A stretch of 64,000 bases of DNA, from assembly GCA_002070105.1 (NCBI GenBank), contig MWCQ01000002.1, positions 124,001 to 188,000 on the forward strand, given 5' to 3'. Of this stretch, positions 20,519 through 29,350 are shown in pieces. A program made the position numbers and the translations under genes. Under the pieces are notes generated by a model, which saw nothing but the letters and a program-made list of their open reading frames with translations, had not been told where the DNA came from and ran no database searches. Each line of letters opens with the position of its first letter. Position 1 is the stretch's first letter. Origin of the DNA: Firmicutes bacterium ADurb.Bin193 (lineage in GTDB: Bacteria; Bacillota; Clostridia; Monoglobales; Firm-18).

Positions 20519-21751
20519 TCAGCCCGTATAATAGCAAAAGCGGTTTCGCCCGTTCTCCTTTGCGTTGTATAATGCCTTGTCGGCTTTTTCTATGCAGTGT
20601 TCGACATCATCTTTGCACGATACCTCACGCGAATATCCGCCTAGGCTTATCGTTATGAATCTGCATATTTTCGAAAACTCATGCGGTATTTCAAGTGAGG
20701 AAACTCTGTCCATTATCGTCCGGGCAATAGCAAAGATGTCCTTAATCCCCGTTCCGAAGGAAACATAGATAAACTCCTCCCCTCCGTATCTCGCCACAAG
20801 CTCTGCTTCCCCCGTCGCCAGCGAGCTTATTTCACGCGCGATGGTTCTTAAAGTTTCGTCGCCCGCAGTATGTCCGTAGCCGTCGTTAAACGACTTGAAG
20901 AAGTCTACATCCATCATTATAACGGAAAGCCAGACACTTTCCTCCTCCGCCTTTTCGAGAGAAATATCAATAAAATTCTGAAGTCCCCTCCTGTTTGAAA
21001 TGCCCGTCAGTTCGTCGATTGACAAAAGCTTTTTAAGCATAAGGTTCGCATCCAAAAGCTGTTTATTTATCTCTCTGTTTCGCACCGTTTCATGTTCAAG
21101 CATTTCCTTTGATTTTTCAAGCAATTCGTTGGCTTCATAGTTGCTGCAAAAACTCTTGTAAACCATTGTCGATGCGACATACGCTATCGGAATAAAAACC
21201 AAAAGATAGAACAAATGGTCCTTGGGGTTCTCCCCCGATACACTGAAAAACGGCAGGATGAAAAACAGAACGGAGGACGAAAAGATAAAAGGTACATGCC
21301 TGTTAGCCCTCCCGATAAGACACATTACCCCGCAGGACAGCATACTTATCATAAATGGCATAAAAAAGCTGTAATTACCGCCGTCGGCAACGGAAACAAC
21401 GCTTCCCCACGACATTGACATACAGCTGTACAGCAATATAATGTTTTCGTATGTAAAAACCCTTTTCATGTTTTTTGTGTAGTATGAAACATCCCTGCGA
21501 AAAGCCATCAGGAAAACAAGGTTAATTATTATTAGCAAAAAATAAGCCCACAAATACCACCCTCTCTTAAAAGATGGAAGCGGGCTGAAAAGCCGGGAAA
21601 ATCTGTTTACAACGCCGACCCAAACCCCATAAAATATAAAAAGACAGGTCAAAAGCCTCATTCGGTATACATTGCTGATGAGTCTTTTTATTCTGAATTT
21701 GTCGCTTACAGATTCGGCAAGATTAAGAGAATTAAATAATCTGTTTTTCAT
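20519..21751 (-). CDS. Membrane diguanylate cyclase (GGDEF)
   Basis: It makes cyclic di-GMP from two GTP. The N-terminal 200 residues hold about six hydrophobic helices (roughly 33-49, 66-84, 101-118, 127-146, 153-170 and 179-198). A coiled-coil-like linker (205-240) follows, then a GGDEF domain with DVDFFKSFND at 281-290 and the active-site motif RYGGEEF (GGEEF at 323-327). The inhibitory RxxD site expected near 314-317 reads GEAE, so product inhibition through that site is not expected. The signal sensed by the membrane part is unknown. The gene is divergent from the secreted GH26-like gene. Confidence 0.93.
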   Translation of the reverse strand: MKNRLFNSLNLAESVSDKFRIKRLISNVYRMRLLTCLFIFYGVWVGVVNRFSRLFSPLPSFKRGWYLWAYFLLIIINLVFLMAFRRDVSYYTKNMKRVFTYENIILLYSCMSMSWGSVVSVADGGNYSFFMPFMISMLSCGVMCLIGRANRHVPFIFSSSVLFFILPFFSVSGENPKDHLFYLLVFIPIAYVASTMVYKSFCSNYEANELLEKSKEMLEHETVRNREINKQLLDANLMLKKLLSIDELTGISNRRGLQNFIDISLEKAEEESVWLSVIMMDVDFFKSFNDGYGHTAGDETLRTIAREISSLATGEAELVARYGGEEFIYVSFGTGIKDIFAIARTIMDRVSSLEIPHEFSKICRFITISLGGYSREVSCKDDVEHCIEKADKALYNAKENGRNRFCYYTG

Positions 21752-21791
21752 ACGAATTCCTCATCTGTATGAATTTTGTTTAACCAAATTC

Positions 21792-21820
21792 ATTATATCA
21801 AAGTACCGTAAGAATTGCAA
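21792..21820 (-). promoter_or_regulatory. Promoter of the diguanylate cyclase gene
   Basis: TTGCAA (21815-21820) and TATAAT (21792-21797) are 17 bases apart on the minus strand. A GAGGA site precedes the ATG at 21751. Confidence 0.75.
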
Positions 21821-21872
21821 CAGATATTTCATTTTGACAAGCTTTTTTTGGAAACGCGGCTAATATCAGCCT

Positions 21873-21901
21873 TTGACATATAACCTGCGGGCAGATATAA
21901 T
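21873..21901 (+). promoter_or_regulatory. Consensus promoter of the GH26-like gene
   Basis: TTGACA (21873-21878) and TATAAT (21896-21901) are exactly 17 bases apart, a full sigma-A consensus. It lies divergent to the diguanylate cyclase promoter, whose start is about 70 bases away. Confidence 0.82.
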
Positions 21902-21955
21902 ATTATATGGAACTGCGCGAGTTTTACAAATAAGCCGATTAAGGGATATGAGATT

Positions 21956-23842
21956 ATGAAAAAATCGATTGTAGTTTTTTTGTTTGTGTTTTTTATAGGC
22001 TGTATTCCGTCGTATGCGTCAGAGCTTCCGTATGAATTCTGGGGATTTAACGATAAATACGCCGCCGCAGTAAAGCAGGGGGACAACCATAAAATAATCG
22101 AGTACGGGATGAGGCTTGTTGAGCTTGCAAAGTCAATACCCTCCACTCACCAGACCGATGAAATTATCGGTTCAAGGCTGGATCAGGTCGGGCTTGCGTA
22201 TGAAAGGCTCGGTCAGTACATCAGTGCGGGCGAGTGTTACTGCGAATATATACCCTACGCCGAACGCCTCGGTTGGAGTGACGGCGTTAAAATCGCGCGC
22301 GCAAAGGTTTTGCAGTACACCCCCGTTGCCGACATCTATACCGCAAAGGAAAAGCCCAGGGACAGGGTTTTGTTCGGAGCTGCCTCCGACGGCGAGATAA
22401 GAAAAAGCCTTCCTAACGAAACAATGATACTCGTCTATATTGAATTCGGCGACACATACTTTTCTTGGCTTGAACTAATGCTCAAACAGGCACGGGAGGG
22501 GAAAAAGACAGTCGAGATCGCGCTCAACCTTCCGAACGAAGCCGACGATCTTAAAACCGTCATGCAAAGCGAGGGCTATATTTTAAGCCTTCTCGAACTT
22601 GTGGAAAAATACAGCGATGTTAATGTTCTTTTGCGCTTCGGGGCAGAGATGAATATATGGAACAGGGTCGCAAACCCCGATGATTATATTTCCGCCTTCA
22701 GAATGGTACACCGCCTTGTAAAAGAGCATACCTCCAACACAAAAACCGTATGGAGCGTAAATCAGGTTTCAAGCTGGAACATCAATATGGACGACTATTA
22801 CCCGGGCGACGAATATGTCGATTATGTCGGAGTATCAGCGTATGTTCAGAAATACTTTCTCGGAAGGAATGACTGGAGCGAAGCCGAGCGCTTTAACGAG
22901 ATTGTGTTTTTGACGGGCAAAAGCGCAGACCCCGTAAAGGCGCTTACCGAGGTCATATCGCGGTATGGCGCAATAAAGCCCGTAATTCTCGCCGAAAGCG
23001 GTGTGTCGCACTATGTAAATACACTTGGCGAGGACACGACGGACTGGGCGCTTTTGAATCTTAAGAAAATGTATTACTATGTTCCAATGGTATATCCGCA
23101 GGTAAAGATGATTGCTTATTTTGACAAGTCTGTGCCAAATGAGGTGAACGAATACTCCTTAGGCAAAAACCAGGCGCTTGCAAAGGCATATAAAGAGCTT
23201 ACGACCCTTCCCTCATTCCGTGGTAACCTTGTATATGAAAGTCTTGAGCAAACCCGCATTGTTGAGCAAAAACCGCAGGAGATTTATTCGTATGTTCATA
23301 TATACGGCAGGCCGCAGCCGACAGTCGATTATTATATTGACGGGGTTTTCGCCGCATCGTCCTCAGATGTTCCGTACAGCGCGAATATAGATTTTTCAAA
23401 GTATCCGCAGGGGACGCACAGCCTTGGCGTTGTGGTCAGGGAAGGCGATACAAAGCTGTTTGAGAAAACCTATGATATCAATATTGTACCGAGGGTTATC
23501 AGCGTTTTTGTAAACGGCAACAAGCTTCTTTTTGACACCGACCCTGTTTTGACACCGAGTGACCGTGTTCTTGTTCCTATGCGCGCGGTATTCGAGGCGC
23601 TCGGCGCTCAAATCGAGTGGGATGCGGCGACCGAGACAGTAACCGCAAAATCGGGCAAAACAACAATTAAGGTTCAGATAGGAAGCAGTACAATGCTTAA
23701 GAACGGCAGCAAAATAACCCTTGATGCCGTTGCCGCCCTTTGCGGCGACAGAACCCTTGTTCCGGTAAGAGCGGTTTCGGAGGCTTTGGGGGCTACCGTT
23801 ATGTGGGACGGTGAAAACAGCTCTGTTTTAATCTCGGATTAA
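21956..23842 (+). CDS. Secreted GH26-like glycoside hydrolase with stalk domain
   Basis: The 628-residue product has a signal peptide (1-22), a helical TPR-like region (about 33-120) and a GH26-like (beta/alpha) barrel (about 135-410). The likely acid/base is E231 in LLRFGAEMN; the likely nucleophile is E347 in VILAESGVS. An Ig-like segment (about 440-510) follows, then a copper-amine-oxidase-N type stalk domain (515-628) containing RVLVPMRAVFEALGA and RTLVPVRAVSEALGA. That last domain is common in secreted Clostridia proteins and is thought to mediate surface attachment. GH26 enzymes usually cut beta-mannans; the substrate here is not known. The start has a GGGATATGA region rather than a strong ribosome binding site. 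No sugar uptake genes are adjacent. Confidence 0.75.
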   Translation: MKKSIVVFLFVFFIGCIPSYASELPYEFWGFNDKYAAAVKQGDNHKIIEYGMRLVELAKSIPSTHQTDEIIGSRLDQVGLAYERLGQYISAGECYCEYIPYAERLGWSDGVKIARAKVLQYTPVADIYTAKEKPRDRVLFGAASDGEIRKSLPNETMILVYIEFGDTYFSWLELMLKQAREGKKTVEIALNLPNEADDLKTVMQSEGYILSLLELVEKYSDVNVLLRFGAEMNIWNRVANPDDYISAFRMVHRLVKEHTSNTKTVWSVNQVSSWNINMDDYYPGDEYVDYVGVSAYVQKYFLGRNDWSEAERFNEIVFLTGKSADPVKALTEVISRYGAIKPVILAESGVSHYVNTLGEDTTDWALLNLKKMYYYVPMVYPQVKMIAYFDKSVPNEVNEYSLGKNQALAKAYKELTTLPSFRGNLVYESLEQTRIVEQKPQEIYSYVHIYGRPQPTVDYYIDGVFAASSSDVPYSANIDFSKYPQGTHSLGVVVREGDTKLFEKTYDINIVPRVISVFVNGNKLLFDTDPVLTPSDRVLVPMRAVFEALGAQIEWDAATETVTAKSGKTTIKVQIGSSTMLKNGSKITLDAVAALCGDRTLVPVRAVSEALGATVMWDGENSSVLISD

Positions 23843-23893
23843 AGTTTTTCCGGGACTCGCCTCGTAACACATTAGTATAATTTTGCATATTTT

Positions 23894-23928
23894 GGTGTTG
23901 GGAAGAAATCTTTCCCACACCTTTTTTA
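23894..23928 (+). terminator. Terminator after the GH26-like gene
   Basis: GGTG-GGGAA pairs with TTCCC-CACC, followed by TTTTTTAT. It lies 50 bases after the stop codon. Confidence 0.8.
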
Positions 23929-23940
23929 TATTGAAATAAA

Positions 23941-23997
23941 GCATTCGGGCGCGAAGCGCTTTCCCGAATGCAACTGCTCGCCGCGCGGGCGAAAGCA
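23941..23997. repeat. Two GC-rich hairpins upstream of feoA
   Basis: GCATTCGGG (23941-23949) pairs with CCCGAATGC, with an inner GCGC/GCGC pairing. A second hairpin GCTCGCC-GCGC-GGGCGA follows directly (about 23975-23997). They stand out from the AT-rich surroundings and look like small mobile palindromes or a leader structure of feoA. Confidence 0.5.
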
Positions 23998-24029
23998 TGA
24001 AATTAATAACCACGGCAAACGGAGCTAAT

Positions 24030-24266
24030 ATGAATAACATAGTTTCTTTAAATAATCTTCCGCCGGGCAAGCAGTGTATCGTAAGAGCTTTGGGCATGTA
24101 CGGCGAAGCAAGGCGCCGTATATCCGATTTGGGGCTTGTGTGCGGTACGGTTGTCAAGGCGGTGCAAAAAAGTCCCTCCGGCGATCCTGTGGCATACCTA
24201 ATTCGCGGGGCGGTTATTGCACTGCGCTCGGAGGAGGCGGCTTTAATTCTTGTGGAAATAATATAA
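24030..24266 (+). CDS. feoA: Ferrous iron transport protein A (FeoA)
   Basis: FeoA is a small SH3-fold cytosolic partner of the Fe(II) transporter FeoB. The 78-residue product starts MNNIVSLNNLPPGKQC and has the typical RRRISDLGLVCGTVVKAV and GDPVAYLIRG segments. The frame is open 11 codons upstream, but the ATG at 24030, preceded by GGAG, gives the normal length. It forms an operon with feoB. The 79-base spacer contains a GACTAACTG/CAGTTTAGTC inverted repeat. Confidence 0.92.
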   Translation: MNNIVSLNNLPPGKQCIVRALGMYGEARRRISDLGLVCGTVVKAVQKSPSGDPVAYLIRGAVIALRSEEAALILVEII

Positions 24267-24345
24267 ACAGGACTAACTGAAAAAGGGGGGGCAGTTTAGT
24301 CTTAATATCGTTGTATCTAAAACAGTGTAAAGGAGGAAAATCGGT

Positions 24346-26493
24346 ATGCAATCTGTCGGCAAGGCCGCAAAAGGCGCGGGGCTGTATACGACTAAAACAA
24401 AAAATGCTTCTAAAAAAACCGCAAGGGTTGCGCTTGCCGGAAATCCGAATGTGGGAAAAAGCACTGTTTTCAACAGCCTTACAGGGCTTAATCAGCACAC
24501 CGGCAACTGGCCGGGAAAAACCGTCGGTTGCGCTACGGGGAAGTTTTTGTACGGCGATACGGAGTTTACTCTCGTTGATATACCGGGAACATACTCACTT
24601 GCGGCAAGTTCCGTCGAGGAGGAGATTGCACGGGATTATGTGTGCTTTGAAAACCCCGATGCAACAGTTATTGTGGTTGATGCGACATGCCTTGAGCGCA
24701 ATTTGAATCTCGTTTTGCAAACGCTTGAGATTACCTCAAAAGTTGTCGTTTGCGTAAATCTTATGGATGAGGCGGAAAGAAAGGGGATTTGGGTAGATAC
24801 AAAACGCCTGGAAGCCGAGCTTGGAGTTCCCGTTGTCGGCGCCTGCGCCACAAAATCAAAGGGAATGGAGGCACTTTGCCGTGCGGTTTGGGAGGTAGTG
24901 TCGGGAAAAATAAAGACTAATCCTATCAGGGTTAAATACAGTCCTATAACGGAAAACGCAATTTCCATTGCCCAAAATGCCGCTTCGCGCTTTTTGCCTG
25001 AGGGGCAGAGCGGACGGTGGGCAGCTTTAAGGCTTATCGAGGATGAGGGCTCATTTACCGACTCTTTTTTTACTTATCTGGGTATTGCCCCGACCGATTC
25101 GGAGGCTCTTACGGGAGCGCTCGCCGTCGCAAAGGAATATCTTATGAAAAACGGGATTGACGCAGATGCCTTTCGCGACGGTATTGTATCAGAAATTATC
25201 AGCACGGCGGAGCGGATAGCAAAGACAGCCGTAGTTTTTGATAATGACGGTAGGGACGATACCGACAGGCTTGCGGACAAATACCTTGTGTCAAAAAGAT
25301 TCGGCTTTCCGATAATGCTTTTGCTCCTTTGTATTGTGCTGTGGCTTACCGTTTGGGGCGCAAATTACCCTTCTATGCTTTTGACAAAGGGCTTTGCGGC
25401 TTTGGAAAAATGGCTTTATGCTACCTTTATTAGCATTAATTCGCCGTATTGGCTTCGGGAGCTTTTGGTTTCGGGAGTATATAAAACGCTTGCATGGGTG
25501 GTTTCGGTTATGCTTCCGCCGATGGCGATATTCTTTCCTCTGTTTACATTTTTGGAGGACTTGGGTTATCTTCCGCGGGTTGCCTTTAACCTTGACAATT
25601 ACTTCAAAAAGGCGCGTGCCTGCGGTAAACAGGCGCTTACGATGTGCATGGGCTTCGGCTGCAATGCGGTCGGGGTCATGGGGTGTAGAATAATAACTTC
25701 GCCCCGCGAGCGGCTTTTGGCAATTATCACCAACAGCTTTGTTCCCTGCAACGGAAAGTTCCCCACACTTATCGCCATAACGGCAATGTTTTTCACCGGC
25801 GCAATTTCGGGATTTTTCGGGTCTGTCGTATCCGCACTTATTCTTACCTCTGTGATTGTGTTCGGAATTTTTATGACCTTTGTTATATCTAGGTTTCTTT
25901 CGAGCACGGTGCTTAAGGGACTTTCGTCCGGCTTTATGCTTGAGCTTCCGCCATACAGAAAGCCGCAACTCGGAAGGATTATAATAAAGTCAATCAAGGA
26001 TAAAACTCTTTTTGTGCTGGGGCGTGCAGTCAGTGTTGCCGCACCCGCGGGTTTGGTTATATGGCTAATGGCAAATATCTATGTGGGCGAAAACAGCTTC
26101 CTCTCGCTCAGCGCGGATTTTTTAGAACCCTTTGCACACCTTATCGGCTTGGACGGATACATACTTTTGGCGTTTATACTCGGCTTTCCCGCGAATGAAA
26201 TTGTTGTTCCGCTTATCATAATGGGATATATGTCAAAGGGCAGTATGGTCGGGTTCGAAAGCCTTTATGAGCTTAAAGAGCTTTTTGTTTCAAACGGCTG
26301 GACCTGGCTTACGGCTTTATGCGTTACGCTTTTTTCGCTTATGCACTGGCCCTGCGCAACTACCTGTATTACCATAAAAAAAGAAACCGGAAGCCTAAAA
26401 TGGACGCTTATTTCATTTATTGTGCCCACGATGGCGGGTATTTTTATATGCTTTGCGGTAACCATAATATCAAGCCTGTTTGGACTTGTTTAA
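24346..26493 (+). CDS. feoB: Ferrous iron transporter FeoB
   Basis: FeoB is a GTPase-coupled Fe(II) importer in the cytoplasmic membrane. The 715-residue product has an N-terminal G domain (G1 GNPNVGKS at 32-39, G3 DIPG, G4 NLMD) and a helical insertion. The membrane part starts near residue 325; its two Gate motifs include the stretches CMGFGCNAVGVMG and NSFVPCNGKFPTL. The size is normal. The start at 24346 has an AAAGGAGG site. The 27 residues before the G domain are longer than in many homologues. No FeoC is present. Confidence 0.96.
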   Translation: MQSVGKAAKGAGLYTTKTKNASKKTARVALAGNPNVGKSTVFNSLTGLNQHTGNWPGKTVGCATGKFLYGDTEFTLVDIPGTYSLAASSVEEEIARDYVCFENPDATVIVVDATCLERNLNLVLQTLEITSKVVVCVNLMDEAERKGIWVDTKRLEAELGVPVVGACATKSKGMEALCRAVWEVVSGKIKTNPIRVKYSPITENAISIAQNAASRFLPEGQSGRWAALRLIEDEGSFTDSFFTYLGIAPTDSEALTGALAVAKEYLMKNGIDADAFRDGIVSEIISTAERIAKTAVVFDNDGRDDTDRLADKYLVSKRFGFPIMLLLLCIVLWLTVWGANYPSMLLTKGFAALEKWLYATFISINSPYWLRELLVSGVYKTLAWVVSVMLPPMAIFFPLFTFLEDLGYLPRVAFNLDNYFKKARACGKQALTMCMGFGCNAVGVMGCRIITSPRERLLAIITNSFVPCNGKFPTLIAITAMFFTGAISGFFGSVVSALILTSVIVFGIFMTFVISRFLSSTVLKGLSSGFMLELPPYRKPQLGRIIIKSIKDKTLFVLGRAVSVAAPAGLVIWLMANIYVGENSFLSLSADFLEPFAHLIGLDGYILLAFILGFPANEIVVPLIIMGYMSKGSMVGFESLYELKELFVSNGWTWLTALCVTLFSLMHWPCATTCITIKKETGSLKWTLISFIVPTMAGIFICFAVTIISSLFGLV

Positions 26494-26600
26494 GTCCTAA
26501 CTGCTGTCTTTTTTCCGGTTTTTTGTCAATAAGCCTTCAAATCGTTTAATAATCAAAATAATTTGGTAAGTTTTTAACAAAAAATAAAATATATAAAATA

Positions 26601-26629
26601 TTGACTAAAACCGCAAAATATTATATAGT
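26601..26629 (+). promoter_or_regulatory. Promoter of pckG
   Basis: TTGACT (26601-26606) and TATAGT (26624-26629) are 17 bases apart. The leader to the ATG at 26767 is about 130 bases. Confidence 0.75.
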
Positions 26630-26766
26630 ATTATGTAAAATCGGGATTTTTTAGGTTTTATTTCTAACATGTATTCAGCCGCCCGAAATTCGGATACGGC
26701 ATATGTTAAGCAATCGTCTTTTCATACTGCCTGTTTCATCATACTGTTTTGAGAGGAGAAATGTAA

Positions 26767-28560
26767 ATGGTTTCAAACAAAAAGCTTCAGGAATGGATTG
26801 ACGAGGTTGCTGATTTATGTCGGCCGGACAGTATTTACCTGTGCGACGGCTCGGAGGAGGAAAATAATCGCCTCTTAAAGGAGATGGTTGATTCCGGAGC
26901 GGCAATCGCCTTAAACCCCGAAAAACGGCCGGGTTGTTATCTTTTCAGGAGCGACCCTTCCGATGTTGCCCGTGTTGAGGACAGAACCTTTATAGCCTCC
27001 GCTAAAAAAGAGGATGCCAGCCCCACAAACAACTGGATTGACCCTGTTGAGCTTAAAAAGACAATGACAGACCTTTACAGAGGATGTATGAGGGGCAGAA
27101 CTCTTTATGTAATACCGTTTTGCATGGGCCCGCTCGGCTCGCCCATATCGAAAATCGGAGTCGAGATTACCGACAGCCCTTATGTTGTTGTTAACATGAG
27201 AATTATGACACGCATGGGTAAGGAGGTTTTGGATGTTCTCGGTGACGGTGACTTTGTAAAATGTCTGCACTCCGTCGGCGCACCTCTCGCCGAAGGCGAG
27301 ACCGATGTTTCCTGGCCCTGCGCTCCGATGGAGAAAAAATATATAAGCCATTTCCCCGAAGAAAGAATGATTTGGTCATACGGCTCTGGCTATGGCGGAA
27401 ACGCCCTTCTGGGCAAGAAGTGCTTTGCGCTTCGTATCGCTTCCGTTCAGGCCCGCGATGAGGGCTGGCTTGCGGAACATATGCTTATTCTCCGCCTTAC
27501 CGCTCCGGACGGAACCGTAAAATATGTTTGCGGCGCGTTCCCGAGCGCTTGCGGAAAAACAAACCTTGCAATGCTTGTTCCCACAATTCCGGGCTGGAAG
27601 GTTGAAACAATAGGCGACGACATAGCGTGGATGAAGTTCGGAAGTGACGGAAGGCTTTATGCAATCAATCCCGAGGCAGGCTTTTTCGGTGTTGCCCCCG
27701 GTACTTCGATGAACTCCAACCCCAATGCTATGCTGAGCATAACCAAAAATACAATATTCACAAATGTGGCACTTACCGACGACGGAGATGTATGGTGGGA
27801 GGGTATCGGCTCCGATGCTCCGGACCATCTTATCGACTGGCAGGGTAAGGACTGGACAAAGGATTCGGGCAAGCACGCCGCACACCCCAACGCGCGATTT
27901 ACGGCACCCGCAAGTCAGTGCCCCGTTATCGCACCCGAATGGGAGGACCCCGCGGGCGTTCCGATTTCCGCAATCCTTATCGGCGGAAGAAGACCGAGCA
28001 CAATCCCCCTCGTTCACGAAAGCTTCGACTGGAAGCACGGAATATTTATGGGCTCTATAATGGGCTCCGAAATTACAGCCGCTACAATTTCGGATAAAAT
28101 CGGTCAGGTAAGGCGCGACCCGTTTGCAATGCTTCCGTTTATCGGATACCATGTATGCGATTACCTTCAGCACTGGCTTGATATCGGCGAGAAATCCACA
28201 GAGGATAAGCTTCCGAAGATTTTCTATGTCAACTGGTTCCGTAAGGACGAAAACGGCAGATGGCTCTGGCCCGGCTTCGGCGACAACAGCCGTGTGTTAA
28301 AATGGATTGTCGAAAGAGTTTCGGGCAAGGGCAAGGCTGTTAAAACTCCGATCGGATATATGCCGACGCCCGATGTGATTGACACGGAGGGACTTGATAT
28401 CAGCAAGGCCGATATGGCCGAGCTTTTAAGGGTTGACAAGAATATGTGGCTTGATGAGGTTAAGTCGATTAAGGAACACTACGCAAAATTCGGCTCTACC
28501 CTTCCCAAGGAACTCGCCATGCAGCTTGAAGCCCTTGAAAAGCGCCTTATTGAAGGCTAA
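26767..28560 (+). CDS. pckG: Phosphoenolpyruvate carboxykinase (GTP)
   Basis: It interconverts oxaloacetate + GTP and phosphoenolpyruvate + CO2 + GDP. The 597 residues are typical of the GTP-dependent family. The P-loop is [14 protein letters not shown] (G256 to about M269), with the hyper-reactive C262 inside it. Other family segments are [14 protein letters not shown] and [20 protein letters not shown]. In anaerobes it can run in the PEP-carboxylating direction as well as in gluconeogenesis. Monocistronic, with its own promoter and terminator. Confidence 0.97.
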   Translation: MVSNKKLQEWIDEVADLCRPDSIYLCDGSEEENNRLLKEMVDSGAAIALNPEKRPGCYLFRSDPSDVARVEDRTFIASAKKEDASPTNNWIDPVELKKTMTDLYRGCMRGRTLYVIPFCMGPLGSPISKIGVEITDSPYVVVNMRIMTRMGKEVLDVLGDGDFVKCLHSVGAPLAEGETDVSWPCAPMEKKYISHFPEERMIWSYGSGYGGNALLGKKCFALRIASVQARDEGWLAEHMLILRLTAPDGTVKYVCGAFPSACGKTNLAMLVPTIPGWKVETIGDDIAWMKFGSDGRLYAINPEAGFFGVAPGTSMNSNPNAMLSITKNTIFTNVALTDDGDVWWEGIGSDAPDHLIDWQGKDWTKDSGKHAAHPNARFTAPASQCPVIAPEWEDPAGVPISAILIGGRRPSTIPLVHESFDWKHGIFMGSIMGSEITAATISDKIGQVRRDPFAMLPFIGYHVCDYLQHWLDIGEKSTEDKLPKIFYVNWFRKDENGRWLWPGFGDNSRVLKWIVERVSGKGKAVKTPIGYMPTPDVIDTEGLDISKADMAELLRVDKNMWLDEVKSIKEHYAKFGSTLPKELAMQLEALEKRLIEG

Positions 28561-28587
28561 TCCAAGTTTTTGTAAATTAAAAAATTT

Positions 28588-28633
28588 GCGCCTTCGTTTA
28601 TATCTTTTCGATATAACGGGGGCGCTGTTTTTC
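28588..28633 (+). terminator. pckG terminator
   Basis: GCGCC...CGTTTATATC pairs with GATATAACG...GGGCGC around TTTTC, followed by TGTTTTT. Confidence 0.85.
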
Positions 28634-28694
28634 AAAGACAAAAGGACAGATATATGCCGGCGAAAATTTTTTAGCGGCTTTTTAGAAAAAACAC

Positions 28695-28723
28695 TTGCAT
28701 TATTATAGAATATCTGCTAAAAT
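28695..28723 (+). promoter_or_regulatory. Promoter of rpmB
   Basis: TTGCAT (28695-28700) and TAAAAT (28718-28723) are 17 bases apart. Transcription would start near 28730, about 184 bases before the rpmB start codon. Confidence 0.65.
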
Positions 28724-28729
28724 AATATT

Positions 28730-28913
28730 TGCTTTATGGGTTCGTGCCGTAACTACCCTGCATTGTGTGCTTTTTACACAGCGCCAAAGGGGTTTCGCGA
28801 GGTCCCGAAGGCATACGGTTTGGATAACTTTTCTTTTAGCCGATGTCAATTATAACGATATTACGGGGACGGTTTTTAAAAAGCGGCGTCCCGATATACA
28901 GGAGGTGTAGATT
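28730..28913 (+). promoter_or_regulatory. Structured rpmB leader RNA
   Basis: Pairings that can be read by eye: GGGT/ACCC (28738-28741 with 28755-28758); TGTGT/ACACA (28764-28768 with 28776-28780); CCAAA/TTTGG (28784-28788 with 28819-28823), enclosing GGG/CCC; and CCGTA/TACGG (28747-28751 with 28814-28818). The last two cross each other, so they form a pseudoknot or alternate. A final hairpin CGGGGACG/CGTCCCG (28864-28893) ends eight bases before the GGAGG site at 28901. The layout suggests feedback control of L28 translation. I do not recognise it as a known riboswitch. Confidence 0.5.
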
Positions 28914-29264
28914 ATGGCAAAGTGTGATGTTTGCGGTAAAGGCGTTTCTTTCGGTATAAAGGTCAGCCATTCACACAGGCGCAGTAATAAAATGTGGAAG
29001 CCCAATGTCAGAAGAGTAAGGGCTATTGTTGACGGTGAACATAAGAGGATTTATGCTTGTACCCGTTGCCTGCGTTCGGGCAGTGTTGAAAGAGGTCATG
29101 GAAACGGTCTTGCCAAGGCAACCGAGGTTGATATTTTGCTTCCCGAAGTTAATACCTTTGAAGTGCAACCCGAGGAGGCTGCTGAGGCTGTTGTTGAAGC
29201 AACAACCAAAGCAGAGTCCGAGGAAGCTGCTGAGGCTGTTGTTGAAGCAACCGACGAGGAATAG
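28914..29264 (+). CDS. rpmB: 50S ribosomal protein L28 with acidic repeat tail
   Basis: Residues 1-62 are a normal zinc-type L28: C4, C7, C49 and C52, with the core SHSHRRSNKMWKPN. Residues 63-116 are extra, ending in a duplicated acidic unit (EEAAEAVVEAT twice). Usual L28 is about 62 residues. The duplication is also visible in the DNA (about 29172-29203 and 29220-29252, nearly identical), so it is recent. The gene stands alone, with its own promoter, leader and terminator. Confidence 0.93.
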   Translation: MAKCDVCGKGVSFGIKVSHSHRRSNKMWKPNVRRVRAIVDGEHKRIYACTRCLRSGSVERGHGNGLAKATEVDILLPEVNTFEVQPEEAAEAVVEATTKAESEEAAEAVVEATDEE

Positions 29265-29291
29265 TTTTGGATTAATAGTTTTCTTTACGCT

Positions 29292-29318
29292 AAAAAAGTG
29301 CCGTCGGCACTTTTTTTG
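29292..29318. terminator. rpmB terminator
   Basis: AAAAAGTGCCG-TCGGCACTTTTTTT is a compact perfect hairpin with a T tract on the plus strand and an A tract before it. It may also serve the convergent glycosyltransferase gene. Confidence 0.88.
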
Positions 29319-29350
29319 TTTTCTGCATTTGCTACGCTCCGGAACGCTTT

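Noticed and set aside
25291-25968. 225-codon minus-strand ORF inside feoB
   Set aside because: Shadow ORF opposite the FeoB membrane region; very basic composition and no ribosome binding site.
27376-28173. 265-codon minus-strand ORF inside pckG
   Set aside because: It is a shadow of pckG with no family features, and the plus-strand gene is certain.
28785-28806. T-box-like or SRP-like sequence in the rpmB leader (AAAGG...CGCGAGGTCCC)
   Set aside because: The T-box consensus AGGGTGG-x-ACCGCG is not met, there is no specifier domain and no tRNA or amino acid gene follows. The SRP core with its GCAG internal loop is also absent.
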